DNA of 33,454 bases from Rhodospirillaceae bacterium. GTDB taxonomy: Bacteria; Pseudomonadota; Alphaproteobacteria; Rhodospirillales; Casp-alpha2. The stretch lies in contig JAERTE010000118.1 of the NCBI GenBank assembly GCA_016845145.1, positions 1-33,454 on the forward strand, in the 5' to 3' direction. The notes beneath the pieces are model-generated. The model saw nothing but the letters and a program-made list of their open reading frames with translations. It was not told where the DNA came from and made no database searches. Positions 17,453 through 24,251 of this stretch are shown here, piece by piece; position 1 is the stretch's first letter, and the number at the start of each line of letters is the position of its first letter. The position numbers and the translations under genes are program-made.

Positions 17453-17640
17453 TGTTCGTTCCTCCAATAATTATTTGCTGCAGCGACGGCTGCGCCGGCA
17501 TCTTCACCGTAAACCGGTCGCAATTTTCGCGGATCGCGGCACCGGGCTGTGTCAATTTCACGGTCATGCGTGAGAGCTTGATCGCACGCCCTTAGCCTTC
17601 TTCCGGGATCGTGGTCTTGTGACCGGTTGGTTGCGGACAT
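17449..17640 (-). CDS. Candidate small ORF between exported protein and redoxin
   Basis: Frame of 63 residues (MSATNRSQDHD ... NNYWRNEQ). Its ATG overlaps the preceding stop as TGATG and its stop overlaps the redoxin start as ATGA, the geometry of translational coupling on both sides. It has no recognised domain; it is hydrophilic with two cysteines. Third-position GC is only about half, lower than in neighbouring strong genes, and the downstream gene has its own GGAGG. It may therefore be non-coding spacer. Confidence 0.3.
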   Translation of the reverse strand: MSATNRSQDHDPGRRLRACDQALTHDREIDTARCRDPRKLRPVYGEDAGAAVAAANNYWRNEQ

Positions 17641-18389
17641 CACTCGACCTTACCTGGCAAGGAGAGGTCGCCAGAGGCCACGTCGAAAACATTCGTCACG
17701 CAAAACAGCGGCGCATGCACGTTTTTGTTAACCCGAAGGACGGCGGTGACGCCGTCATAGGAGGCGCCGGACGCGCCACGGGCGATGGCCGCATTGATAA
17801 TAACCTCAGGTCCGTCGAAGATCGGTGTGAACCCAGGGCTATCGAGGAGGATCGGCAGCCCCGGCCAAGTGATTGGGAGGTTTGGCGTTGTGCCATTGGG
17901 AATGTCCTTGACCGCGAGCGCCCCCGGCCCACAGGCTTCTGTTGGTGCCAGCACCACCCAGTGGCTATGCCAGTGGGATCCATCATTGTCGAGATCACCG
18001 TCTGCGTTTTCATCGTAAAGCGGTGTATCGTCGAAATCCGGGTGGATGGCCGCAACCATGGCGAGGATGCCCGCCTTCTTATCGAAGCCGACCGTGGATG
18101 GATCAAGCGACGTCGGCCAGACATAAGTGTGGGCAGGTGCGCCTGCAAGCGCGCCCACGGGTTTGAGCACTTCAGAGCCAGCGACCCCATTGGTGGTCAT
18201 ATGGAAAGTAACGGTATTGCCTTTTCTGTGTACATGCGCAGCGAGGATGTCGAAGGCCGCGGGTTTGGCTGTGTCAGCGGGCGAAGTCACCGCTTTTGGT
18301 TGATGTATGGCATGATTGTGGCTCGCGCCGGCGAAGGCGGACCCCGACGCCAGGATAAGAGACAGGGCGATTTGAGTAGCGAATTTCAT
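17640..18389 (-). CDS. Exported His/Asp-rich protein of unknown function
   Basis: Protein of 249 residues with a signal peptide (residues 1-20, cut after AFA), so secreted or periplasmic. The mature N-terminus is His-rich (SHNHAIH). A loop YDENADGDLDNDG (about 125-137) looks like an EF-hand calcium loop lacking the final Glu. It is followed at once by SHWHSHWVVL, a cluster of three histidines. Two cysteines (Cys153 and one near the C-terminus, LFCVTN) could form a disulfide. I recognise no family. AAGGAC lies 7 bases before ATG 18389. The gene is divergent from the MarR regulator across an operator-like palindrome, so it is probably its target. A metal- or calcium-binding role is inference. 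Confidence 0.7.
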   Translation of the reverse strand: MKFATQIALSLILASGSAFAGASHNHAIHQPKAVTSPADTAKPAAFDILAAHVHRKGNTVTFHMTTNGVAGSEVLKPVGALAGAPAHTYVWPTSLDPSTVGFDKKAGILAMVAAIHPDFDDTPLYDENADGDLDNDGSHWHSHWVVLAPTEACGPGALAVKDIPNGTTPNLPITWPGLPILLDSPGFTPIFDGPEVIINAAIARGASGASYDGVTAVLRVNKNVHAPLFCVTNVFDVASGDLSLPGKVE

Positions 18390-18431
18390 GGTGTTGTCCT
18401 TTTATTGGTTTGAATAACGACATGCAAAGTA

Positions 18432-18446
18432 ATAGCGAGTCGCTAT
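18432..18446. promoter_or_regulatory. Palindromic operator-like site between marR-type gene and exported protein
   Basis: ATAGCGA-G-TCGCTAT: seven-base arms around one base. A TATAAT hexamer (18444-18449, plus strand) overlaps its right end. On the minus strand TTGCAA followed by TACTTT at 17 bases flanks it. A protein on this site would block both directions. MarR proteins typically bind such sites in their own promoters; assignment to the adjacent regulator is inference. Confidence 0.65.
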
Positions 18447-18461
18447 AATTGCAAGTTTAAT

Positions 18462-18474
18462 ATTGACTCGCTAT
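18462..18474. promoter_or_regulatory. Second copy of the operator half-site
   Basis: ATTGACTCGCTAT. Its last ten bases GACTCGCTAT are the exact reverse complement of ATAGCGAGTC at 18432-18441. Two related sites thus lie about 29 bases apart, centre to centre, roughly three helical turns. It ends just before the preferred ATG at 18478, so a bound repressor would also cover the start of the MarR gene. Confidence 0.55.
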
Positions 18475-18477
18475 CTT

Positions 18478-19056
18478 ATGGAAATGGAACCGAACGATCT
18501 CACCCGCATTCGCGAACTCTTCGACCGCATCGCACGCGTTGCGGCTGCAGAAGAGTGGAACGACAAGCTGAATCCGGCGCAGCACAGCGCGCTCGCCTAC
18601 CTTGCGCGCGCTAACCGCTTCTCGCGCGCGCCATCGAATGTCGCCGATTACCTGTGCACAACGCGTGGCACAGCCTCACAGACGCTCAAGGCTCTTGAAC
18701 GCAAAGGCCTTGTCATGCAAACGAGGTCCGACACAGATAAACGCAGCATCTCTTGCGATGTGACAAAGAAGGGGCGAGCGGCGCTCGGCGCAACGAACGT
18801 TTTTGATGCCGCGCTTGATGCCCTTTCCGCTTCTGAAGTGGCGGCCCTCACGCAATTGCTCGAGGCGACCGGGCACCGCATGCTCAAACAACGCCGTTTC
18901 AGAACATTCGGTGTCTGTAAGACCTGCCGATATCACCGCCATACGCAAGATGGCCTGGCGTGTGCGTTGCTCGACATGCCACTGACGCAGATGAACGCAA
19001 ACGAGCTTTGCCATGAACACGATCTACCGGTGACAATCGGTCGGAGTATGGCTTGA
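18478..19056 (+). CDS. MarR-family regulator with C-terminal Cys/His cluster
   Basis: Regulator of 192 residues. The winged helix-turn-helix includes LNPAQHSALAYLARANRFS, recognition region VADYLCTTRGTASQTLKALE (about 55-75) and wing VMQTRSDTDKRSISCDVTKKG. After the dimerisation helix, the last ~50 residues carry GVCKTCRYHR, then C-x11-C and C-x15-C spacing ending LCHEHD. This set, C-x2-C-x11-C-x15-C with nearby His, looks metal- or redox-responsive. ATG 18478 is preferred; the frame extends to TTG 18463, which lies in the operator-like site. No strong ribosome-binding site is seen. Confidence 0.85.
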   Translation: MEMEPNDLTRIRELFDRIARVAAAEEWNDKLNPAQHSALAYLARANRFSRAPSNVADYLCTTRGTASQTLKALERKGLVMQTRSDTDKRSISCDVTKKGRAALGATNVFDAALDALSASEVAALTQLLEATGHRMLKQRRFRTFGVCKTCRYHRHTQDGLACALLDMPLTQMNANELCHEHDLPVTIGRSMA

Positions 19057-19221
19057 CCTGGTTGTGGCATGAAATCCATTTGTCTGGGCTGTCAAAAAGC
19101 CTCCTACCGAGCTGTGCACTCTCCGGCAAAATCGGCCACGCTCGAACCACATTTGAATTCTTGGTTTATGACCCTTTTTCGTTCGCAAGCGGTCTTTGCA
19201 GCTGAGCAATGTTAACTCGGA

Positions 19222-19977
19222 CTACGGCTTGTCTTCTACGGCCTCATACGGCTGGCTGCCGGGTCGTCCGGCGCAGAACCGCCAGTGCGCCTTGGCGCCG
19301 ATGCGCGTCGGGTCGGGCAGTGCGATCAGGCTCGACGACACCGTGCCGAAACCGAAATCGGTTTCGATGTTGATGGCGCGGCCGTGGTCGCCGCCCGGCA
19401 CACCGTCAGTGGACGCCAAGCGTTCTTCCCAGGCGGACCAGTCGCCCGTGTCCGGATCAGGCGGGGAAGCGGCCTCGAACAGGGGCTTGTGGAAGCGGAT
19501 GCGCTCGGAGGTTTCCGTGTCATTGAGGTCGCTTGACGTGATCATCGAAAGTCCGTCCGGGATCGGCGCCATGTCGATGGTTGAGCCGTCGGACCGCAGC
19601 CAGAAGGCCTCTCGGGCGTCGGCGATGACGAGATTGAATGTCTTGTAGCTTGATGGCAGCAACTGGGCCAAAGCCTCGGCGGCGACGCGGGCTTCCGCAT
19701 GGTCAACGGCCTCCAGCGGCAACTCGCCGCGCGAGCGTTTGTCCGGCGCCGGGCCGAGCGATCCGTAGCGGTTGAGGATAGCGGCGGCCACACCGTCGTC
19801 ATTGAGCGCCAGCCAGGTGCCGCCGGCCTCGATATCCTTGCCGGCGATCACGTGGGCGCGGTCCGGCCAATGACGCGCCGGCGCGGACCACGGGCGGGCG
19901 ATCATCTCGTCGCGGTTGGCGGCGATCAGGAGTGGCCAAGCGTGGCCAGGGCGGCGGAGCGTGATGACGGTACACAT
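19222..19977 (-). CDS. NRDE-family (TANGO2-like) protein
   Basis: Protein of 251 residues. It has the family start MCTVITL, with Cys2 in the place of an Ntn-type nucleophile, then the signature LIAANRDEMIARP (about 16-28), GGTWLALNDDGVAAAI and NLVIADAREAFWLR. The family is conserved from bacteria to humans; an acyl-related hydrolase or heme/lipid trafficking role has been proposed but is not settled. It is divergent from the first DUF1476 gene across 152 bases. Confidence 0.9.
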   Translation of the reverse strand: MCTVITLRRPGHAWPLLIAANRDEMIARPWSAPARHWPDRAHVIAGKDIEAGGTWLALNDDGVAAAILNRYGSLGPAPDKRSRGELPLEAVDHAEARVAAEALAQLLPSSYKTFNLVIADAREAFWLRSDGSTIDMAPIPDGLSMITSSDLNDTETSERIRFHKPLFEAASPPDPDTGDWSAWEERLASTDGVPGGDHGRAINIETDFGFGTVSSSLIALPDPTRIGAKAHWRFCAGRPGSQPYEAVEDKP

Positions 19978-20129
19978 AGCCTTTAGATAACCTGCCCGAC
20001 CACGCGAGGCCAGCTATACGGGCCCGGCAGGCGGGCAACCCTTGAAAAAACCGCTCCCGCTGCTTGCGAAGCGGCGCGCACAAGACTAAACAAAAGGTAG
20101 GCCCACATCGTCTCTCGGGAGATGCCGTT

Positions 20130-20495
20130 ATGTCAGATGCATTTCATGACCGCGAAAAAAGTTTTGAAGCCAAATACAAGCTCGACCAGGAGCTCGATTT
20201 CAAGGCGACAGCGCGCCGCGACAAGCTGATCGGCTTTTGGGCGGCGGTGAAAATGGGCTTAAGCGAGGCTGAAGCCCGCGACTACGCCATGGAGATCGTC
20301 AGGCTTGAATTGGATGCCCCCGGCGGTGCCGCCGTGGTCGAGAAAATCCTGGCTGATTTCGGCGAACGCGGCCTCAAGCTCAAGGAAAAGAAGTTGCGCG
20401 CCGAAATGGACCGCTTCTTTGCCATCGCCATGGCGCAGTTGATGACGGATTTTCCTGAAGCGCTGGGCGACGATCACGAGAGGGTGGGCGACTAG
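20130..20495 (+). CDS. DUF1476 protein, ATPase inhibitor zeta-subunit type, copy 1
   Basis: Protein of 121 residues, all helical. It begins with the family hallmark MSDAFHDREKSFEAKYKLD followed by ARRDKLIGFWAA. In alphaproteobacteria such as Paracoccus, this family is the zeta subunit that inhibits the F1-ATPase. The extra N-terminal open frame to 20064 is unlikely; GGGAG lies 8 bases before ATG 20130. It is followed 92 bases later by a paralogue on the same strand. Confidence 0.9.
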   Translation: MSDAFHDREKSFEAKYKLDQELDFKATARRDKLIGFWAAVKMGLSEAEARDYAMEIVRLELDAPGGAAVVEKILADFGERGLKLKEKKLRAEMDRFFAIAMAQLMTDFPEALGDDHERVGD

Positions 20496-20572
20496 CACGA
20501 ACGAGGCGCGAGCCGCCCGCTACCAACCATAAAATCATTTCAATACGAACACATCTGGCCGAGCGCCAGCCT

Positions 20573-20580
20573 AAGGAGGT
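20573..20580 (+). promoter_or_regulatory. Strong Shine-Dalgarno fixing the start of DUF1476 copy 2
   Basis: AAGGAGGT, a near-perfect anti-16S match, 7 bases before ATG 20588. It excludes the longer TTG start at 20582. Confidence 0.75.
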
Positions 20581-20587
20581 TTTGTCC

Positions 20588-20953
20588 ATGTCGGACGCGT
20601 TTGAAAATCGCGAAAAGAGTTACGAAGCCAAATACAAAATGGACGAAGAACAGGCGTTCAAGGTTCAGGCACGGCGCAACAAATTGCTGGGCTTGTGGCT
20701 GGCGGATAAATTCGGCATCGAAGGTGAAGCCGCCGAGGCTTATGCGAAAGATGTGGTGATTGCCGATCTGGACGAGCCGGGCGACGAAGACGTGATCCGC
20801 AAGGTGATGGCCGACATCGCCGAGCACAGCGCCGACATTTCCGAAGATACCATCCGTGAGCAGCTGGAAACCCTGGAAAGTACCGCTTTCGAACAGATCA
20901 AAGCGGAATTCCCCGAAGCTCTTGGCGGCGATCATCAGGGCACGGCGGGTTAA
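20588..20953 (+). CDS. DUF1476 protein, ATPase inhibitor zeta-subunit type, copy 2
   Basis: Protein of 121 residues, the same length as copy 1. About 26 of the first 40 residues are identical by eye (MSDAFENREKSYEAKYKMD, ARRNKLLGLWLA). The rest has diverged, but both keep FPEALGxDH near the end. The inhibitory N-terminal region is the best conserved part, which suggests both can bind F1. The stop nearly abuts the convergent aldolase gene. The strong ribosome-binding site suggests higher translation than copy 1. Confidence 0.9.
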   Translation: MSDAFENREKSYEAKYKMDEEQAFKVQARRNKLLGLWLADKFGIEGEAAEAYAKDVVIADLDEPGDEDVIRKVMADIAEHSADISEDTIREQLETLESTAFEQIKAEFPEALGGDHQGTAG

Positions 20954-20954
20954 T

Positions 20955-21722
20955 CTACCCCTGAACCCCTTCGATGAACGCCCGCGATGCGTGGTCGATA
21001 ATCTGGCCGTCGTAGGCGAGCGACAGGAAGCGATAGCCGCGGTCCAGCATGGCGCGGCCCGCATCGGTCGAGGGCGCGAGACCGCCGAGCTTTGCCGGTG
21101 AGGCGAGAACGGCTTTTTCCGCACGCGAAAGCGCGTCCTGGAATTCCGGCCTGTCGAATGCGCCGGGCATGCCCAGGCTTTGCGACAGGTCGTAGGGCGC
21201 GACGAAAGCCACGTCGATTCCGGGCACGGCGAGAATTTCATCGACCCGGTTGACGGCGTCGATGTGTTCAATCAGCAAGATATTCATCACAGCCTGGTCG
21301 GCGATTTCGGCATAAGTGCCCATGTCGACGTTCCAGCGGTATGAGGCGTAGATCGGCGCGAAACCGCGCACCCCTTTGGGGGGATAGTTTGTCGCGGCGA
21401 CGGCATCGGCCGCGAGTTCGGGCGTTTGCACCATCGGGAACATGACGCCCAAAGCGCCGGCGTCCATCACCGGTTTGGCGAGCCAAGGTTCCGTCGAGGT
21501 AACGCGCACCGTCGGCACGCAATCGGTCGGCGCCGTGGCGTTGATCATGGCGTGCACGGTCTCGATCGACATGGGCCCGTGTTCCATATCGAACGTCAGC
21601 CAATCGAAGCCGGACCCGGCCAGAATTTGCACCAGTGCCGGGCTCGGCACGGAAACGATGGTGCCGAGCACGGCTTCGTCACGCGCCAATTTTTCCAATA
21701 CGGGATTGATCAACTTTGTCAT
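20955..21722 (-). CDS. HpcH/HpaI-family aldolase/citrate lyase-type enzyme
   Basis: Class II (metal-dependent) pyruvate aldolase fold, 255 residues. Family marks are FDWLTFDMEHGP (about 34-45), VPTVRVTSTEPWLAKPVMDAGALGVMFPMV (catalytic Arg then the GA-GV turn), YPPKGVRGFAP, and VDVAFVAPYDLSQSLGMPG in variant form. The usual metal-ligand segment reads LIEHIDAVNRVDEIL. Substrate unknown; the closest roles are cleavage of 2-keto-3-deoxy acids. ATG 21722 starts 7 bases after the purB stop, so the two genes are likely one transcript. The frame opens further to 21812, but that part overlaps purB. Confidence 0.88.
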   Translation of the reverse strand: MTKLINPVLEKLARDEAVLGTIVSVPSPALVQILAGSGFDWLTFDMEHGPMSIETVHAMINATAPTDCVPTVRVTSTEPWLAKPVMDAGALGVMFPMVQTPELAADAVAATNYPPKGVRGFAPIYASYRWNVDMGTYAEIADQAVMNILLIEHIDAVNRVDEILAVPGIDVAFVAPYDLSQSLGMPGAFDRPEFQDALSRAEKAVLASPAKLGGLAPSTDAGRAMLDRGYRFLSLAYDGQIIDHASRAFIEGVQG

Positions 21723-21729
21723 GGCGCTG

Positions 21730-23124
21730 TTACTCCGTGCCGAAGACACGTCCGAAAATCGTATCGACGTGTTTGGTGTGATAGGCGACGGGATCGACGC
21801 CGAACAATTCATCCATGTCGCCAGCGCTCAACACGGATGTCAACTCAGTGTCCTTGGACAGGAAGAACATCAACCGGTTGTCCTGTTTGGCCGCTTCACG
21901 GTCTTCGTCGGTCAGTTCGATCTCCGCGTCGGGGTTGTCGGGGTCGATGCCAAACGAGCGCCACACCTTCATGGCGGCGCGCTGCACGATCTTGTAGCCG
22001 TCCTCGCGGCTGACGCCTTTTTGCGTCAACGTCAGTAAAACGCGCTGTGAATCGTGGATGCCACCGAACTTGTTCAGGTGCTCGGCCATGTTGTTCGGAT
22101 AGACCACCAATTTTTCGATGACACTGGTCAGGCGCGCCAGAGCGAAATCGAGGGTGACGGTCGAATCGGGGCCGATCATGCGCTCCACCGATGAATGCGA
22201 GATGTCGCGCTCATGCCAAAGCGCCACGTTCTCCATGGCCGGCACCACCGCCGAGCGCACCACGCGGGCGAGACCGGTGAGGTTTTCGGTGAGGATCGGG
22301 TTGCGTTTGTGCGGCATCGCCGACGAACCTTTTTGGCCGGGGGCAAAGTATTCCTGGGCTTCACGCATTTCCGTGCGCTGTAGGTGGCGAATCTCGACGG
22401 AAAGGCGTTCGACCGCCGACGCCGCGACACCGAGCACGGCAAAAAACATCGCGTGGCGGTCGCGCGGAATGACCTGGGTCGAGACCGGCTCCACCGTCAG
22501 GCCCATCTTTTCAGCCACATGCGCTTCAACCTTGGGGTCGATATTGGCGAATGTACCGACCGCACCGGAAATGGCGCAGGTGGCGACCTCGGCACGCGCC
22601 GCGACAAGCCTCTCACGGCAACGTTTGAACTCGGCATAATGGCCGGCCAACTTGATGCCGAACGTCGTGGGCTCGGCGTGGATGCCATGGCTACGGCCGA
22701 TGCAAGGCGTCAGCTTGAATTCCTGGGCGCGGGTTTCCAACGCCGCCATCAGGCCGTCCATATCGGCTATCAAGATATCCGCCGCCTGCTTCATCTGTAC
22801 GGCAAGGCAGGTATCCAACACATCCGACGACGTCATGCCTTGGTGTACGAAGCGCGATTGCTCGCCGACGTGCTCGGCCAGTTCGGTCAGAAAGGCGATG
22901 ACATCGTGGCGAGTCTCGCGCTCAATTTCGTCAATGCGCGCGATGCGCTCGTTGGTGTAGGGAATGGAGCCACCTTCCCAAACCGCCTTCGCTGCTTCCG
23001 CCGGAATGACACCCAACTCAGCCTGGGCATCGCAGGCATGAGCCTCAATTTCGAACCAGATGCGGAATCGGTTGGCGGGTTCCCAGATGGCGACCATGTC
23101 GGGACGGGAATAGCGGGGAATCAT
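21730..23124 (-). CDS. purB: Adenylosuccinate lyase
   Basis: Purine-biosynthesis enzyme that removes fumarate from SAICAR and adenylosuccinate. The product is 464 residues starting MIPRYSRPDMVAIW, as in alphaproteobacterial PurB. The fumarate-lyase signature GSSAMPHKRNP lies in the middle; the catalytic His is in GRSHGIHAEPTTFG. AAGGA lies 9 bases before ATG 23124; the frame continues upstream to 23211 but without family resemblance. It is divergent from the Ntn-hydrolase gene. Confidence 0.95.
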   Translation of the reverse strand: MIPRYSRPDMVAIWEPANRFRIWFEIEAHACDAQAELGVIPAEAAKAVWEGGSIPYTNERIARIDEIERETRHDVIAFLTELAEHVGEQSRFVHQGMTSSDVLDTCLAVQMKQAADILIADMDGLMAALETRAQEFKLTPCIGRSHGIHAEPTTFGIKLAGHYAEFKRCRERLVAARAEVATCAISGAVGTFANIDPKVEAHVAEKMGLTVEPVSTQVIPRDRHAMFFAVLGVAASAVERLSVEIRHLQRTEMREAQEYFAPGQKGSSAMPHKRNPILTENLTGLARVVRSAVVPAMENVALWHERDISHSSVERMIGPDSTVTLDFALARLTSVIEKLVVYPNNMAEHLNKFGGIHDSQRVLLTLTQKGVSREDGYKIVQRAAMKVWRSFGIDPDNPDAEIELTDEDREAAKQDNRLMFFLSKDTELTSVLSAGDMDELFGVDPVAYHTKHVDTIFGRVFGTE

Positions 23125-23181
23125 GATGGCGTTTCCTTGTAGAGAGTGGGTAGAAATACGTGAGCGTTCGTGCGCCTGTGG

Positions 23182-23187
23182 TATATT
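23182..23187 (+). promoter_or_regulatory. Candidate -10 element for the Ntn-hydrolase gene
   Basis: TATATT, 38 bases before ATG 23226 in the 101-base divergent region shared with purB. No clear -35 element. A short inverted repeat TGGGC-AAC-GCCCA follows at about 23192-23204 in the leader. Confidence 0.3.
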
Positions 23188-23225
23188 CCTGGGCAACGCC
23201 CAAGTAAACAATTGAGAGCTTTTGA

Positions 23226-24251
23226 ATGGATATCGCCGCCGCTGATCAGGGCATTGGACAAGATGCTGGGCTGCCGCAAATTCCGCATCTTTATGCCGGC
23301 TCCTGGGGGACGCAAGGATTGGCCGAAGCTGCGCCGGAGCAGTTTAACGCGGTGCTGGCGTCGGGCCGGAAGCACTATGGCGCGGTAGCCATGGGGGTTG
23401 GCAATGCTGTTTCCAGGCGCTGGCTGGCTCGCAATCAAAACCCCTATCTGCACGAGATCGACGCTTTGGCCATGACGGCGGGTGTGTCGGGCGTGCATCT
23501 TTTGAACATGTCCTATGAATGGACCTGTACATCTTCGGCGGCGCCCGATCCGGAAGGGCGGGGGATGCGGTTGTTGCGCACCTTGGATTGGCCCCTTGAT
23601 GGGCTCGGGCGTCATGTCATCGTAGCCCACGTCGATGCGCCGGCCGGCACTTATGAGAATATCACCTGGCCCGGCTTTGCCGGCGTTGCCACGGCCATGG
23701 CGCCGGGCCGGTTTGCCGCCGCCATCAATCAACCACCCATGCGCAAGTGGACATCGTCATGTTGGCTGGATTGGGGCATCAACCGGATACGGCTGTGGCG
23801 CCGGCGCGCGCTGCCGCCGGTACATCTGCTGCGCCAGGTGTTTGATAGCTGCCGCACTTTTGATGAAGCGAAAACCACGCTGAGCGAAATGCCGATCTCC
23901 ATGCCGGCGTTTTTCACGCTGGTGGGCACCGAGCCGGGCGAGGGTTGCGTAATTGAACGGATGGAAGGGGAGGTGGTCGTCAGAGACAGCCCGGCCACCT
24001 GCGCTAACCATTGGGTCAGCATGTCAGAGCCGGGGCGCATTCGCGGCGTCGATAGCGAGGGCAGATATGCCGCGATGGACGCAAATCGCGACCAAGCGGG
24101 CCTCAAAGCGACGTTTGACTGGGTGAGCGCGCCGATCCTCAACCCCACCACCCGGCTTGCTGTCATTGCCAATCCGGCGACAGGGCGGTTGAACGTCCAG
24201 GGTTGGGAAAACGAAGCCCCGGCGACGGCTGTGTTCGAAGGTGCCGGATGA
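23226..24251 (+). CDS. Ntn-type amidohydrolase, acid ceramidase/NAAA/C45-like
   Basis: Protein of 341 residues. The centre carries LLNMSYEWTCTSSAA (about 97-111), closely matching the N-x-x-YE-x-x-CTS context around the autocatalytic Cys of mammalian NAAA and acid ceramidase. It is followed by RLLRTLDWPLDGLGRHVIV, the counterpart of their GRNLDW motif. Later segments include GRFAAAINQPP, TCANHWVS and the conserved NPTTRLAVI. Cleavage before Cys106 would expose the nucleophile (inference). No signal peptide is evident. The stop overlaps the next start as ATGA, coupling it to the TPR-sulfotransferase. Substrate is unknown: an N-acyl amide or lipid is plausible. Confidence 0.75.
   Translation: MDIAAADQGIGQDAGLPQIPHLYAGSWGTQGLAEAAPEQFNAVLASGRKHYGAVAMGVGNAVSRRWLARNQNPYLHEIDALAMTAGVSGVHLLNMSYEWTCTSSAAPDPEGRGMRLLRTLDWPLDGLGRHVIVAHVDAPAGTYENITWPGFAGVATAMAPGRFAAAINQPPMRKWTSSCWLDWGINRIRLWRRRALPPVHLLRQVFDSCRTFDEAKTTLSEMPISMPAFFTLVGTEPGEGCVIERMEGEVVVRDSPATCANHWVSMSEPGRIRGVDSEGRYAAMDANRDQAGLKATFDWVSAPILNPTTRLAVIANPATGRLNVQGWENEAPATAVFEGAG

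Noticed and set aside
19057..19221. Possible RNA gene between the MarR and NRDE genes
   Set aside because: No tRNA-like cloverleaf, T-loop motif or terminator could be made out.
23190..23206. Short inverted repeat TGGGC-AAC-GCCCA before the Ntn-hydrolase gene
   Set aside because: Five-base arms are expected by chance; not supported as an operator or terminator on its own.
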